Shown piece by piece: positions 53,355 to 63,000 of a stretch of 64,000 nt of DNA (within the stretch, counting starts at the first letter, position 1; each line of letters starts with the position of its first letter). Under the pieces are notes generated by a model. It searched no databases and was not told the origin of the DNA. It saw nothing but the letters and a program-made list of their open reading frames with translations. The stretch is from Microvirga sp052115485 (GTDB taxonomy: Bacteria > Pseudomonadota > Alphaproteobacteria > Rhizobiales > Beijerinckiaceae): NCBI RefSeq assembly GCF_052115485.1, contig NZ_JBFRGU010000004.1, positions 434,001-498,000 of the forward strand, in the 5' to 3' direction. A program made the translations under genes and the position numbers.

Positions 53355-55340
53355 TCAGATCACGAAGAAGTCCTTGGCGGTCATCTTCAGCTTCTTATCG
53401 AGCGTGGCGATCTTGACCTGCGCCGAAGAGCCCGTGCCGTCGGCATCGTAGTAGAGAATGCCCTTCTTGCTATCGTAGATGATCCGGTCGTCGGCATCGT
53501 GCGCCTTGGCACCCTTGTAGAAGTGCTTGCTCGCCATCTGCTTCGGCTTCGACAGCGTCCCGGCCGGTGAGACCTTGAAGTACTTGTTCTCCAGATAAAT
53601 CGAGTCGTCATGGACGTTGAAGTCCGTGATCCGATCCGTATTGCCTTTCGTCTTCGGATTGGTGTCGAACACGAAGATGTCCTTGCCCAATCCGCCGGTG
53701 AGGGTATCAGCACCGAGACCGCCGTGGATGCGGTCGTCGCCCGCACCGCCGTTCAGCACGTCGTTGCCCTTGCCGCCAATCAGAATGTTGGCGCCGTCGT
53801 TGCCGGTTAATTCGTTGTTCTTGTCATCGCCTGTCAGGGTGATGGCGACCGCGCCGACACCCATGATGTTCTCGATGCCGACGAGACGCGAAACGTCGTA
53901 GCTCACGGCGAGATAGACGGTGTCGATACCGGAGCTGTCCACGATCTGGTCGTTGACATCGTCGATGTAGTAGACGTCGTTTCCTGCACCGCCGCGCATC
54001 ACGTCGACCCCAGTGCTGCCGTCCAGCATGTCGTTGCCGTCGCCGCCGTCGAGAGTGTCGTTGCCGCTGCCGCCGTTCAGCAGGTCATTCCCTGCCTCGC
54101 CGCGGAGAAAGTCGCGCCCATCCGCTCCCCTCAGGTGATCATCGAAACGTGTCCCGATGAACTGATCGTCCGACGCCGTGCCGGAAACATTGGCAGCCTC
54201 AGTGCGCAAATCGACGATCTGAGCGCGGGCATCGGTGAAAGCTCCCGCAATGTTCGGGCGCTCGCCCCAAGAGGCGATGAGGCGACCATCGGGGAGAAGT
54301 GCGAGATCGGGCGTGCTGAAGACGCGTCCATCCGCCGTGAATGGTCCAACTTTCTCATCGCTGCCGATATGGGCGCCCGCACCGTCGAAGAGCGAGACGC
54401 GAATCTCTTCCAGACCAGCGCTTGTGCCATAGGCCCAATACGCAACGGCGAATCCGCCATTGGGCAATGCGATCAAGTCTGATTTCGATGGAAGTCCCGG
54501 TAACCCGACACCGATTGATATTTCGCTTCCCGACTTGGATCCGTCTGCGTTGAAGATTTGAGCTGTCACGGTGCTGCCGGACACTCCTCGGACCGTCCAT
54601 GTCACCACGAAACGGCCGTCGGAGAGTGCGGCCACGGACGGCTCGGTCTTGTTCATTCCGGATGAAGGAACGAGGAACTCGAGCGAGTCCGGCGTGCCGT
54701 CGGCCTTCATGATGCGGCCGCGGATGGTGTTATAGGGATCGTCTGCGCTAGCGCTCCGATCCTCAAAGACAACCACATAGCGGCCATCCAACAGGCCTGC
54801 GGCGGCGGGCAGATCCTGGAGGCCGGTATCAGTGACGTTCACTGTGCTCTCGGGCGACGAATGCCCATCACGATCGAACGCGCGGGTCCGGATCTTGCCT
54901 GTCTCGTAGTCCGAAAATGTTACGGTGAAACCGCCATTGGCGAGAGCGGTCACGGACGGTGCGTCCCGGCGTCCCTCTGGAAGTGTATTGAGCGTGAATT
55001 CAGTGCCGATGGGTTGTCCGTCGGATCCGAAGAGACGCGCTTGGATCTTGGAGCCGACATTGACGAAATCGTCCCCATCGTACCAGGAGACGACGAATCG
55101 GTTGTCGGCCAGAACCGTCAGTGTCGGGCTGATGATGCTGCTGCCCGCATCGATGGTGAACTCGCCGCCCGTGCGGGTTCCGTCGGCATTGAACATCTGT
55201 CCCTTGATGGATTGCGATGTTCCGAGGTTATTGCTCCACACGGCAACGAAGGTGCCATTCCCGAGGGCGCTGACATAAACCTCGTTCTGAGCGCCTTCAG
55301 TTGACGTATTGACCAGAAAGTTCGATCCCCAAAGAGCCAT
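53355..55340 (-). CDS. RTX calcium-binding secreted protein 1
   Basis: About 661 aa. Residues ~1-385 are repeated beta-strand blocks of the type 'GGFTVTFSDYETGKIRTRAF' / 'DGRFVVTWTVRGVSGSTVTA', likely a beta-propeller-like array. Residues ~385-560 carry RTX nonapeptides (GGSGNDTLDGGDGNDMLDG, GGAGDDRIHGGLGADTLTGG). The last ~100 residues (FVFDTNPKTKGNTDRITDFN ... KDFFVI) are the presumed type I secretion signal. The start ATG 55340 (MALWGSNFLVN) has AGGTG before it; an ATG at 55361 would add 7 residues. The C-terminal DNA is nearly identical to that of the next gene. Confidence 0.85.
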   Translation of the reverse strand: MALWGSNFLVNTSTEGAQNEVYVSALGNGTFVAVWSNNLGTSQSIKGQMFNADGTRTGGEFTIDAGSSIISPTLTVLADNRFVVSWYDGDDFVNVGSKIQARLFGSDGQPIGTEFTLNTLPEGRRDAPSVTALANGGFTVTFSDYETGKIRTRAFDRDGHSSPESTVNVTDTGLQDLPAAAGLLDGRYVVVFEDRSASADDPYNTIRGRIMKADGTPDSLEFLVPSSGMNKTEPSVAALSDGRFVVTWTVRGVSGSTVTAQIFNADGSKSGSEISIGVGLPGLPSKSDLIALPNGGFAVAYWAYGTSAGLEEIRVSLFDGAGAHIGSDEKVGPFTADGRVFSTPDLALLPDGRLIASWGERPNIAGAFTDARAQIVDLRTEAANVSGTASDDQFIGTRFDDHLRGADGRDFLRGEAGNDLLNGGSGNDTLDGGDGNDMLDGSTGVDVMRGGAGNDVYYIDDVNDQIVDSSGIDTVYLAVSYDVSRLVGIENIMGVGAVAITLTGDDKNNELTGNDGANILIGGKGNDVLNGGAGDDRIHGGLGADTLTGGLGKDIFVFDTNPKTKGNTDRITDFNVHDDSIYLENKYFKVSPAGTLSKPKQMASKHFYKGAKAHDADDRIIYDSKKGILYYDADGTGSSAQVKIATLDKKLKMTAKDFFVI

Positions 55341-55480
55341 CGCTGCACCTACGTCCGTCATTTATATATGTTATATTGTATTAATAATGGAGAGAAAAGC
55401 AGTTTGTTCCCCACCCCCGGAAAGCGACAGAAAAGAACAGGGACGCGATTTCGTCTTTCTGTGTGCAGGATAACCGGCAC

Positions 55481-55511
55481 GAAAAAAGCGCCCTGCGGAA
55501 CAAGGCGCTTT
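55481..55511 (-). terminator. Terminator after RTX protein 2
   Basis: Stem AAAGCGCC / GGCGCTTT with an 11-base loop. On the minus strand it is followed by TTTTTTCG. It lies 44 bases past the stop of the 55555 gene, so RTX 1 must have its own promoter. Confidence 0.9.
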
Positions 55512-55554
55512 CAGATTTAATATTAAGCGAGCTGCACGGGCCCCTCTGCTTTTG

Positions 55555-57876
55555 TCAGATCACGAAGAAGTCCTTGGCGGTCATCTTCAGGCTCTTATCG
55601 AGCGTGGCGATCTTGACCTGCTTCGCGGCGCCTGTGCCGTCGGCATCGTAGTAGAGAATGCCCTTCTTGCTGTCGTAGATGATCCGGTCATCGGCATCGT
55701 GCGCCGCTGTACCCTTGTAGAAGTGCTTGCTCGCCATCTGCTTCGGCTTCGCCAGCGTCCCGGCAGGTGATACCTTGAAGTATTTGTTCTCCAGATAGAT
55801 CGAGTCGTCGCGGACGTTGAAGTCCGTGATCCGATCCGTATTGCCTTTCGTCTTCGGATTGGTGTCGAACACAAAGATGTCCTTGCCCGATCCGCCGGTC
55901 AGGGTATCGGCCCCCAGACCGCCATGGAGCCGGTCGTTGCCGCCGAAGCCGTTCAGTACGTCGTTGCCGGCATTGCCATAGAGAATGTCGGCCCCCTCGC
56001 CGCCGTTCATGGCGTTGTTGCCGGCGGTTCCCGTCAGCGTGATCGAGCCGGAGCCCCAGCCGTTGATGTTCTCGATGCCGACGAGCCTGTTGAGGTCGTA
56101 CGAGATATTGACCGTCACCGAGTCGATGCCGCCGCCCGTGTCGTTCACCACATCGCCGGGGTTGTCGATCACGTAGGCGTCGTCGCCTGCACCGCCATCC
56201 ATGACGTCGGCGCCCGCGCCGCCGTCCAGCACGTCGTTACCCGCGCCCCCATTGAGGACGTCATCGCCACCGCCGCCGATCAGGGTATCGTTGCCGCCGG
56301 CGCCGTTGAGCTGGTTGCGCGCCTCGTTACCGACGATGAGGTTGTTGCTCTCGTTGCCGGTGAGGTTGATGGCACTGGCGCCCGTGGCGAACAGGTTCTC
56401 GAGGTGAGTGGCCAACGTGTAGGTCGCGTCAGTATAAACTGAGTCGGTACCACCGCCAGCACCTTCGACAAGCGCCGTGCCGGCCTTGACGAAGTATAAA
56501 TCGTCCCCCGCGCCGCCCTGCAGCGTGCTTGCGCCATTGCTGCCCACGAGCGTGTCGGCGAAGTTGGAGCCGATCACCTTCTCGAAGCTGGTGTAGGTAT
56601 CGCCCGCCGCGCCGCCCGTCCCGATGCCCGTCTCGAGATTGACCCCTACGCCGCTGCCGGCGGCCTGGAAGGTCAGGGTGTCGATGCCGTCGCCGCCGTC
56701 GAAGTTGTCGTGTTCGTGCTTGGACGGAGCATAGATGTCATTCCCGCCTGTGCCGACGACCGTCACTGCCGCTGCGCGGGCATCCACAATCACCGTCTCA
56801 ACGGAGCCGACGCCGAGCGACGGATCATACCATGACACCGAGAGACGGCCATCGGCCATTTCGGAGATCGCAGGCATGCTCTGATGGCCATTGAGAGGAA
56901 TCCGGATTGCGGGGCCCGCATGGCCCTCGGCATCGAAAACCTTCACATAGATTTCGGCTCTTTGGTCTCCATCCGGTGCTTGGCCCTTGTACGCAACAGC
57001 ATACCCGCCATTATGAAGCGCGGTGATGCTCGTCTTCAATCCGCCGCTATCGGTCGTCCGAGGCGCGAGCGGAACCGAGCTGTCCCGCACGATGGTGTTT
57101 GTCGTTGTGTTTAGATGGAAGGTATCAACTGTGACCTGATAATTAAAACTATCCACATAAGTCACGGCGAACGCGCCGGTTAGGTTCCCGTCTGCATCCT
57201 TCAACGCGACAAGGTCGGATTCGGCGATACCTGGAATTACTGTTGAAAACAGACGGATGGCACCATTTTTGACGGTTGCGATCATCAGATCGTTACCGAC
57301 GTTGTAGCTGACCGCGTAACCGATATCGTCACCCAGCCAATCTAAGCTTACCTTGGTGCTTGCGGCATCGACGTTGAGGACAGTTTCATTCCGCTGACCT
57401 GTTGCAGTGATCTCCAGAAATGTAAGCTTGGGAACGTCGGGGCTCTGCTCCTTGACATAAGCAATCATACGGCCGCCGTGACCGTTGGTAGCGACATGGA
57501 CCCCATCGGCATTGGCCGCTTGGCTCAGGGTTACGGCAGATCCCAGTGCTTCGCCATTGATGTTAAATGCTTGGCTCTTCAGAACACGGCCGCCACTTGC
57601 AGCGCTCGGCGCTTCGGTCCAGGTGACCACGAACGATCCGTCCGTATTCGTGAGAATGTGAGGCTGCCATTGTGAGATGTTGCCATCGGTCGGACCTGCC
57701 ACGAAGTGGGTGCTTACCTTCTCACCGTTGCCGTTATAAATTTGGAAGGAAATCTGTTTATCCCACCGATAGGCGACCACGTAGCCGCCGTTCGGCAGCA
57801 TCGAAACGGCATCCAGATCGCCATTCGCGACGACGCTAACCGATCCCCACAATGTCGGGTTCTGCTCTATAGTCAT
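55555..57876 (-). CDS. RTX calcium-binding secreted protein 2
   Basis: A 773-aa protein. The N-terminal ~400 residues are beta-rich repeats ('MLPNGGYVVAYRWDKQISFQ', 'GGYAVAYKGQAPDGDQRAEI'). Residues ~430-670 hold RTX blocks such as GGGGDDVLNGGAGNDVLDGG, with long linkers of the form 'YTDATYTLATHLENLFATG'. The last ~100 residues match RTX 1 closely. No Sec signal. The start at 57876 follows CAGGAGAACATC; the longer frame to 57972 is rejected. Likely secreted by a type I system encoded elsewhere. Confidence 0.87.
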   Translation of the reverse strand: MTIEQNPTLWGSVSVVANGDLDAVSMLPNGGYVVAYRWDKQISFQIYNGNGEKVSTHFVAGPTDGNISQWQPHILTNTDGSFVVTWTEAPSAASGGRVLKSQAFNINGEALGSAVTLSQAANADGVHVATNGHGGRMIAYVKEQSPDVPKLTFLEITATGQRNETVLNVDAASTKVSLDWLGDDIGYAVSYNVGNDLMIATVKNGAIRLFSTVIPGIAESDLVALKDADGNLTGAFAVTYVDSFNYQVTVDTFHLNTTTNTIVRDSSVPLAPRTTDSGGLKTSITALHNGGYAVAYKGQAPDGDQRAEIYVKVFDAEGHAGPAIRIPLNGHQSMPAISEMADGRLSVSWYDPSLGVGSVETVIVDARAAAVTVVGTGGNDIYAPSKHEHDNFDGGDGIDTLTFQAAGSGVGVNLETGIGTGGAAGDTYTSFEKVIGSNFADTLVGSNGASTLQGGAGDDLYFVKAGTALVEGAGGGTDSVYTDATYTLATHLENLFATGASAINLTGNESNNLIVGNEARNQLNGAGGNDTLIGGGGDDVLNGGAGNDVLDGGAGADVMDGGAGDDAYVIDNPGDVVNDTGGGIDSVTVNISYDLNRLVGIENINGWGSGSITLTGTAGNNAMNGGEGADILYGNAGNDVLNGFGGNDRLHGGLGADTLTGGSGKDIFVFDTNPKTKGNTDRITDFNVRDDSIYLENKYFKVSPAGTLAKPKQMASKHFYKGTAAHDADDRIIYDSKKGILYYDADGTGAAKQVKIATLDKSLKMTAKDFFVI

Positions 57877-58579
57877 TTGATGTTCTCCTGAAAGGCAAAT
57901 ACGCCAGAGAATGATTGCGTGATTCTTTAATCCGACAAGCCTGAACTCGTCGGAGCCGGCGGGCGTAGACAACCCGGCTTTGGCCGGATCCTACGGAAGC
58001 AAGGGTGAGCTTTGCCCTGTCGTGTCTTCGTTCAGATATTTCTCTCTCGATCCGCAGCCTTTCGGGCCACTGATTCATCGGAGAATTGACGTTACGCTAT
58101 ATTGCTGCAAGCTTGACCTCGCAACTCTCCGTTCGGAGAGGATGTGCCGTTAGGGAAGACTCAAGTTGTTCCCGTCGCTTGGCTAGACTTCAACTAAGTG
58201 CTTGTTCTTGCATGAAGAAAGCCGTTCTCAGTCACGGGCGATAATATTTCGTGGCCGAGCTTGATCGTGCGCTGAAACACATGCCCGGCTCTCGCCCCTG
58301 GCACGCACTCAGAGAGACGGAAAGGAAGCCGGTAGCGCTCGACCTTCTTTCCCTATTCTCGTGAGTAGCCACCGCCAAACCTGACCTGTGCTTCCGACGG
58401 GGGTCGAGCAACCTCGGCCGCCCCCTGCCAACCGATGCGAGCGCTCTATCTCTTGGAATGTGATCCGGAGACGTGAAATCCGGGCCTCCGGAAAAGTCTT
58501 TTCAATTCAACAAGCCGGCGTCGGCGCGCTCGCTTTCGAGCGATCCGGTCGGGTCAGCGAGAACGAAAGGATCGGCGCG
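57877..58579. other. Non-coding region between RTX 2 and hydrolase genes
   Basis: About 700 bases shared by two divergent genes. It presumably holds promoters for both, but I see no convincing operator, repeat or small gene. The + strand frame open from 58388 lacks an RBS and is only an extension of the hydrolase frame. Confidence 0.5.
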
Positions 58580-59401
58580 ATGAGCGTTTTCACCACCAAG
58601 GACGGCACCGAAATTTTCTATAAGGATTGGGGTCAGGGGCAGCCTGTCGTCTTCTCGCACGGTTGGCCGCTCTCCGCCGATGCCTGGGATGCCCAGATGA
58701 TGTTTCTAGGCACGCTCGGCTACAGGGTCATCGCCCATGACCGCAGGGGCCATGGCCGTTCGAGCCAGACCTGGGAAGGCAACGACATGGACACCTATGC
58801 GGATGACCTTGCCGAACTTCTCACCGCGCTCAACGTGCAAGGCGCCGTTCTTGTCGGCCATTCGACCGGTGGCGGCGAGGTCGCCCGCTATATCGGCCGT
58901 CATGGCACATCGCGGCTGGCGAAGGCGGTGCTCCTCAGCGCCGTCCCGCCGCTGATGCTGAAAACGCCTGCCAATCCCAACGGTACGCCGCTCGAAGCCT
59001 TCGACGGAATTCGCGCGGGCGTCCTCGCCGACCGTGCGCAATACTTCAAGGATCTGACAATGCCCTTCTACGGCTATAACCGCGAGGGCGCGAAAATCTC
59101 CAAAGGGATCCGCAACTCCTTCTGGAGACAGAGCATGCAGGCCAGCATCAAGGCCTCGTTCGATTGCATCAAACAATTCTCGGAGACCGATTTCACCGAG
59201 GATTTGAAGAAGTTCGATATCCCGACATTGATCGCCCACGGCGATGACGATCAAATCGTGCCGATCGGCGCCGCCGCGATGCTGTCGTCAAAACTGGTCC
59301 CCGGCGCGACGCTCAAGATCTATCCCGGCGCACCACATGGCCTCGCCGAGACACGAAGAGACGAGTTCAATGCCGACTTGTTAGCGTTCATCAAGAGCTG
59401 A
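58580..59401 (+). CDS. Alpha/beta hydrolase, non-haem chloroperoxidase type
   Basis: A 273-aa cytoplasmic hydrolase. The nucleophile is Ser95 in GHSTGGGE, the acid Asp224 (HGDDDQIVP) and the base His253 (GAPHGLAE). The oxyanion motif is SHGWPLS, and 'IAHDRRGHGRSS' follows. These, with the N-terminus 'TTKDGTEIFYKDWG', are characteristic of the cofactor-free bacterial haloperoxidase/esterase group, which can act as esterases or perhydrolases. The start at 58580 follows GAAAGGATCGG and gives the usual length. It converges on the AI-2E permease gene. Confidence 0.92.
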   Translation: MSVFTTKDGTEIFYKDWGQGQPVVFSHGWPLSADAWDAQMMFLGTLGYRVIAHDRRGHGRSSQTWEGNDMDTYADDLAELLTALNVQGAVLVGHSTGGGEVARYIGRHGTSRLAKAVLLSAVPPLMLKTPANPNGTPLEAFDGIRAGVLADRAQYFKDLTMPFYGYNREGAKISKGIRNSFWRQSMQASIKASFDCIKQFSETDFTEDLKKFDIPTLIAHGDDDQIVPIGAAAMLSSKLVPGATLKIYPGAPHGLAETRRDEFNADLLAFIKS

Positions 59402-59443
59402 ATGGGATCGACGCGGACCTTGCGCGGAAGCCGTCGCTTTAGA

Positions 59444-60520
59444 TTACGGGGAGACAGCCTGCCGATCTCCGAGCCAGTCCTCCACATAAAATCGCATTAT
59501 CGCAACGCGAGCGATGGCGAGCAGCGGTGTCGCGAGCGCCATGCCGGTCACGCCGAAGAAGGAACCGAGAATCACGATGCCGACCAACGTCCAGGCCGGG
59601 GGCACCTGCACGGCTTCCCGGTGAACCAGCGGGCCGATCACATAGCCATCGATGTTTTGGATCAGGAAATAGATCGCCATCGCCCAGATGAGCATCGTCG
59701 TGCCGAGCGGCATCGCCACGAGCGCCACCGGTATGCCCGCAACCAACGGCCCGATATAGGGGATGACGGTCGACAATCCGGCCTGGAGACCGAGCAGAAA
59801 AGCGCCGGGGAGACCGAGAAGATAGAGAGCGAGCCACATAAAGACCGCGACCAGGGCCGTTCGCACAAGCTGACCGAGAATCCAGGCGCGCATCACATCC
59901 CCCATCTCCCGAAACACGTTGCGGGCGCGCGCGCGATAGCCGAGCGGCACGAGACAGAGAGCGCCTTCGCGATAGCCGTCCGGGTTGGCGGCAAAGAAGA
60001 GACCCAGGCACACGATCACGGCAATATTGACCAGCAGCCCCGAGGCGGTACCGAGCGCGAACTGCACGTGGCCGAACAGAATCGCGGGATCGGGAAGCAG
60101 GTGAGAAAAATCGCGCCCGCCCTCCGGTCCCAGAACATCGATGCCGAAGCTCGTGAGCTTCTGTTGCAGCACGTCGATCTGCGCATCCATGACACGGATG
60201 AGCAAACGCGCCTGTTCAGGCAATTGGCTGATTCCCCGGACGAGAGCAAAGGCGATGACGCCGGTCAGGATCAGGCTCACGAGCGCCAGACGCCAGGACC
60301 GCCTCAGCGGAAGGATCGGTGCGAGCGCCCGGGTGCAGGCATCGAGAAAGGAGGCGAAAAGGGCCGCGCTGAAGATCAACAGCAGACTACCCGCGTTGTA
60401 CCAGACGAAAGCCAGGCAGAGCAGCAATGCGATGACCGTCAGCGGCGTTGCGAGGCCGAGCCAGAACGACTTTCGCGATATATCGCCCGGAGAAACCGGC
60501 GGTCGAATTTCGGTCTGCAT
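59444..60520 (-). CDS. AI-2E family transporter
   Basis: A 358-aa membrane protein of the AI-2E/PerM family. There are three helices at the N-terminus, a soluble amphipathic region (about 85-160) and a C-terminal bundle with 'LQAGLSTVIPYIGPLVAGIP' and 'QNIDGYVIGPLVHREAVQVP', the family signature. Members export diverse small molecules or ions; the autoinducer link is proven only for a few. The ATG at 60520 is preferred to a GTG at 60541. Confidence 0.88.
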   Translation of the reverse strand: MQTEIRPPVSPGDISRKSFWLGLATPLTVIALLLCLAFVWYNAGSLLLIFSAALFASFLDACTRALAPILPLRRSWRLALVSLILTGVIAFALVRGISQLPEQARLLIRVMDAQIDVLQQKLTSFGIDVLGPEGGRDFSHLLPDPAILFGHVQFALGTASGLLVNIAVIVCLGLFFAANPDGYREGALCLVPLGYRARARNVFREMGDVMRAWILGQLVRTALVAVFMWLALYLLGLPGAFLLGLQAGLSTVIPYIGPLVAGIPVALVAMPLGTTMLIWAMAIYFLIQNIDGYVIGPLVHREAVQVPPAWTLVGIVILGSFFGVTGMALATPLLAIARVAIMRFYVEDWLGDRQAVSP

Positions 60521-60614
60521 ATGACGCCCCTGAACGGTCACCTTGGCATTCAGATAGGGCAGCGCGCACTCATGTCATCGAACCCCGGCATTCGCAGAAA
60601 TGCCGGCGCCGCGT

Positions 60615-60836
60615 TCAATAATGAGGCGGCGGCGGCTCGCTGTGCGAGGAGGCGCGGGCGTTATGTTCGGCTTCCTGCACACGGTCGCGCAGGCCGACGA
60701 TCTGCCGGGTCAGGCTGTCGATCTGCTTCCATTGCGCGGTGATGGTCTTGTTCAGATCCTCGATGGTCTCCTCCTGGTGGGTGAGACGCATTTCGAGCCT
60801 GTCGATGCGCGCGTTCAGGGCCTCGATGTCACTCAT
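60615..60836 (-). CDS. slyX: SlyX family coiled-coil protein
   Basis: A 73-aa protein that is mostly coiled coil ('LNARIDRLEMRLTHQEETIE', 'LNKTITAQWKQIDSLTRQIV') ending in a His/Pro-rich tail PPPPHY, the SlyX hallmark. Function unknown in general. Its start lies within the last bases of trhO (8-base overlap), with GGAGGCG before it, so it is translated from the trhO message. Confidence 0.9.
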   Translation of the reverse strand: MSDIEALNARIDRLEMRLTHQEETIEDLNKTITAQWKQIDSLTRQIVGLRDRVQEAEHNARASSHSEPPPPHY

Positions 60837-61599
60837 GGGTTTCGACGCCTCCGTTGGCGGGCGCCGCCCCCGATTGCTCCACAAGCCCGTGCCCCAGAGC
60901 GACGCGCTCATCGAACACGAAACACGCGCCATCCCACCGGCTTTGCTCTTCCGGAACCTCTTCCAGATATTTCAAAATGCCGCCCTTGAGGTGATAAACC
61001 TCCTCGAAGCCGCGCGAGAGCATGTAGGAGCTCGCTTTTTCGCAACGAATGCCGCCCGTACAGAACATGGCGACCTTCTTGTGCGTCTTCGGATCGAGCG
61101 TGCGCTCCACATAGGTGCGGAAATCGCTGAAACGTTCGATCCTCGGATCGAGCGCCCCCTGGAACGTCCCCATCTCGACCTCGAAGGCATTGCGCGTGTC
61201 GATGAGCACGAGATCAGGCGTTTCGAGAAGCTTGTTCCAGTCCGCGGGGTCCACATAAGTGCCGACCACCGTCGTCGGATCGGTGTCCCGGTCGCCGAGC
61301 GTCACGATTTCCTTCTTGAGGCGCACCTTCAGGCGCTGGAACGGCATTTCGAGTGCGCCCGAGAACTTCAGTTCGAGATTGTCGAGACGTCCACCGAAGA
61401 GCGCCCCATCGCGAAGCTCGGCAATCAAGGCGTCGATCCGGTCGGCCTCGCCGGCAATTGTGCCGTTGATTCCTTCCTGCGCCAGAAGGAGGGTGCCCTT
61501 CAATTCGAGGGCAGCGCAAAGCGCGTGCAAAGGCTCCCGCAGGTCGCGGAAATCCGGCAGCGCAACGAATTGATAGAGGGCGGCAACTTTGTAGGTCAT
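60829..61599 (-). CDS. trhO: tRNA uridine-34 hydroxylase (rhodanese-like)
   Basis: A 256-aa protein of the YceA/TrhO family that makes 5-hydroxyuridine at tRNA position 34, needing oxygen and not prephenate. An N-terminal acylphosphatase-like domain ('LALYQF'-type start, 'GINGTIAG') precedes a rhodanese domain with 'LIDTRNAFEVEMGTF' and the active Cys180 in MFCTGGIRCEKASSYM. A C-terminal segment 'WDGACFVFDERVALGHGL' is typical, although the usual distal CxxC-type zinc cysteines are not evident. Coupled to slyX downstream. Confidence 0.92.
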   Translation of the reverse strand: MTYKVAALYQFVALPDFRDLREPLHALCAALELKGTLLLAQEGINGTIAGEADRIDALIAELRDGALFGGRLDNLELKFSGALEMPFQRLKVRLKKEIVTLGDRDTDPTTVVGTYVDPADWNKLLETPDLVLIDTRNAFEVEMGTFQGALDPRIERFSDFRTYVERTLDPKTHKKVAMFCTGGIRCEKASSYMLSRGFEEVYHLKGGILKYLEEVPEEQSRWDGACFVFDERVALGHGLVEQSGAAPANGGVETHE

Positions 61600-61673
61600 G
61601 GCGGTGGTTTAGCAGCCGAAAGGCGCGCGGGAAACCCGCGAGGGCCTGTCCCTGGCGTCGCGCCGAACTCCCT

Positions 61674-61898
61674 TCAGTCCCGGATGCTCACCGAGAAGAC
61701 CTCGTAGCCCGCCCCGTTCACCAGCCGCACGGTCTCCACGCCGAGCGACCGGCCCTGCGGTTGGCGGGCCCTCTCGAAGACCTTCAGCGCCCGTTTCTTG
61801 GCCGTTTCGACGGAATCGACCCGCACCAATGTCCGGCGAACGAGGGCGCTACCCTCGGCCTCGGGTCCGATGGATTCGATGCGAAAGATCTCCGGCAC
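61674..61898 (-). CDS. Small unknown cytoplasmic protein
   Basis: A 74-aa protein, basic, predicted alpha/beta ('ALVRRTLVRVDSVETAKKRA', 'VRLVNGAGYEVFSVSI'). The pattern of a strand, a helix with AKKRA, and a final beta-hairpin 'NGAGYEVFS' is common in small Hyphomicrobiales proteins of unknown role. It stands alone upstream of trhO, 75 bases from it. Confidence 0.65.
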   Translation of the reverse strand: MPEIFRIESIGPEAEGSALVRRTLVRVDSVETAKKRALKVFERARQPQGRSLGVETVRLVNGAGYEVFSVSIRD

Positions 61899-61912
61899 GG
61901 CTTGGTCTCCAC

Positions 61913-61965
61913 GATCATGCCGCTCTTAGGGCATGATCCGCCAAAGGGGAATTGGTTTTAACCGC
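61913..61965. repeat. Intergenic repeat, family C (reduced copy)
   Basis: CATGCCGCTCTTAGGGCATGATCCGCC and AAAGGGGAATTGGTTTTAAC, the 'GCATGATCC.....GTGGGAACCGGTTT' type element in shortened form. Confidence 0.5.
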
Positions 61966-61987
61966 ACGGCGGATAGAGCCTTTCGCG

Positions 61988-62821
61988 TCAGAGCATTTCC
62001 AATGGTTGTGAGCGCTTCGGCGGCGGAAAAGCCGCATCGAGTTCGTGAAAATCCTCCGGCGACAGAACCAGATCGGCCGCCGCCCGGTTTTCCGCGACGT
62101 GAGCGCGCCGCCCGGCCTTCGGAATGGCCAGCACATGCGGATCTCGCAGCACCCAGGCCAACGCGATCTGGGCGGGCGTCGCCCCATGCCTTGCCGCGAT
62201 CTTCGCCAAGGCTGGATGACGCAGGATCCGGCCCTGTTCGATGGGTGAATAGGCCATGATGGGCATGCCGCGCTTCCGGCACCACGGAAGAAGATCGAAC
62301 TCGATGCCGCGGCGGCTGAGGTTGTAGAGAACCTGATCGGTGGCGCAGTCGTCACCCCCCTTGAGGCCTATGATTTTCTCCATATCCGCGACATCGAGAT
62401 TGCTGACGCCCCAGGAGCGGATCTTGCCCGCGCTCATCAGCGTCTCGAAGGCTTGGAGCGTTTCGGATAGGGGGACGCCCCCGCGCCAGTGCAGCAGATA
62501 GAGATCGATCCGATCCGTACCGAGCCGATCAAGGCTCGCCTCGCAGGCCGCGACCGTGCCTTTCCGCGAGGCATTGGACGGCAGAACCTTGCTGACGAGA
62601 AAAACCTCGTCACGGCACCCTGCTATGGCCTCACCCGCGACTTCTTCCGCTCCGCCATCGGCATACATTTCCGCCGTGTCGATGAGGGTCATGCCCAAAT
62701 CGATCCCATACCTCAAGGCTGCGACTTCGTCGGCGCGCCGCGAGGCGGCCTCGCCCATATACCAGGTGCCCTGGCCGAGAGCGGGGACCGAAGATCCATT
62801 CGGGAAAGCAATGCTTTTCAT
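61988..62821 (-). CDS. Aldo/keto reductase
   Basis: A 277-aa TIM-barrel NAD(P)H-dependent reductase. The catalytic tetrad is Asp48, Tyr53 (IDTAEMYADGG), Lys78 (LVSKVLPS) and His111 (LLHWRGG). The C-terminal cofactor phrase is 'VLAIPKAGRRAHVAENRAA'. It is close to the YeaE-type AKRs that reduce methylglyoxal and other aldehydes; the substrate is unknown. The start at 62821 (MKSIAFPNGSSVPALGQGT) has a poor RBS but is the canonical N-terminus. Divergent from the FAH-family gene. Confidence 0.9.
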   Translation of the reverse strand: MKSIAFPNGSSVPALGQGTWYMGEAASRRADEVAALRYGIDLGMTLIDTAEMYADGGAEEVAGEAIAGCRDEVFLVSKVLPSNASRKGTVAACEASLDRLGTDRIDLYLLHWRGGVPLSETLQAFETLMSAGKIRSWGVSNLDVADMEKIIGLKGGDDCATDQVLYNLSRRGIEFDLLPWCRKRGMPIMAYSPIEQGRILRHPALAKIAARHGATPAQIALAWVLRDPHVLAIPKAGRRAHVAENRAAADLVLSPEDFHELDAAFPPPKRSQPLEML

Positions 62822-63000
62822 GCAGCCAGAATGCGCGACACGAAGATCGAAGGCAAATCGGACGAGGGCAAGGATGTAAGGGTCAACCGTTAGACTTTCG
62901 CGAAAAAAGTGCGGACGGGACTTCCCTTGTTGCGCTTTGAGCGTCACGGTCTGCGACCAAACGAATCTCATCAAAGACACCTCACGGGAGACGCCAGGAA

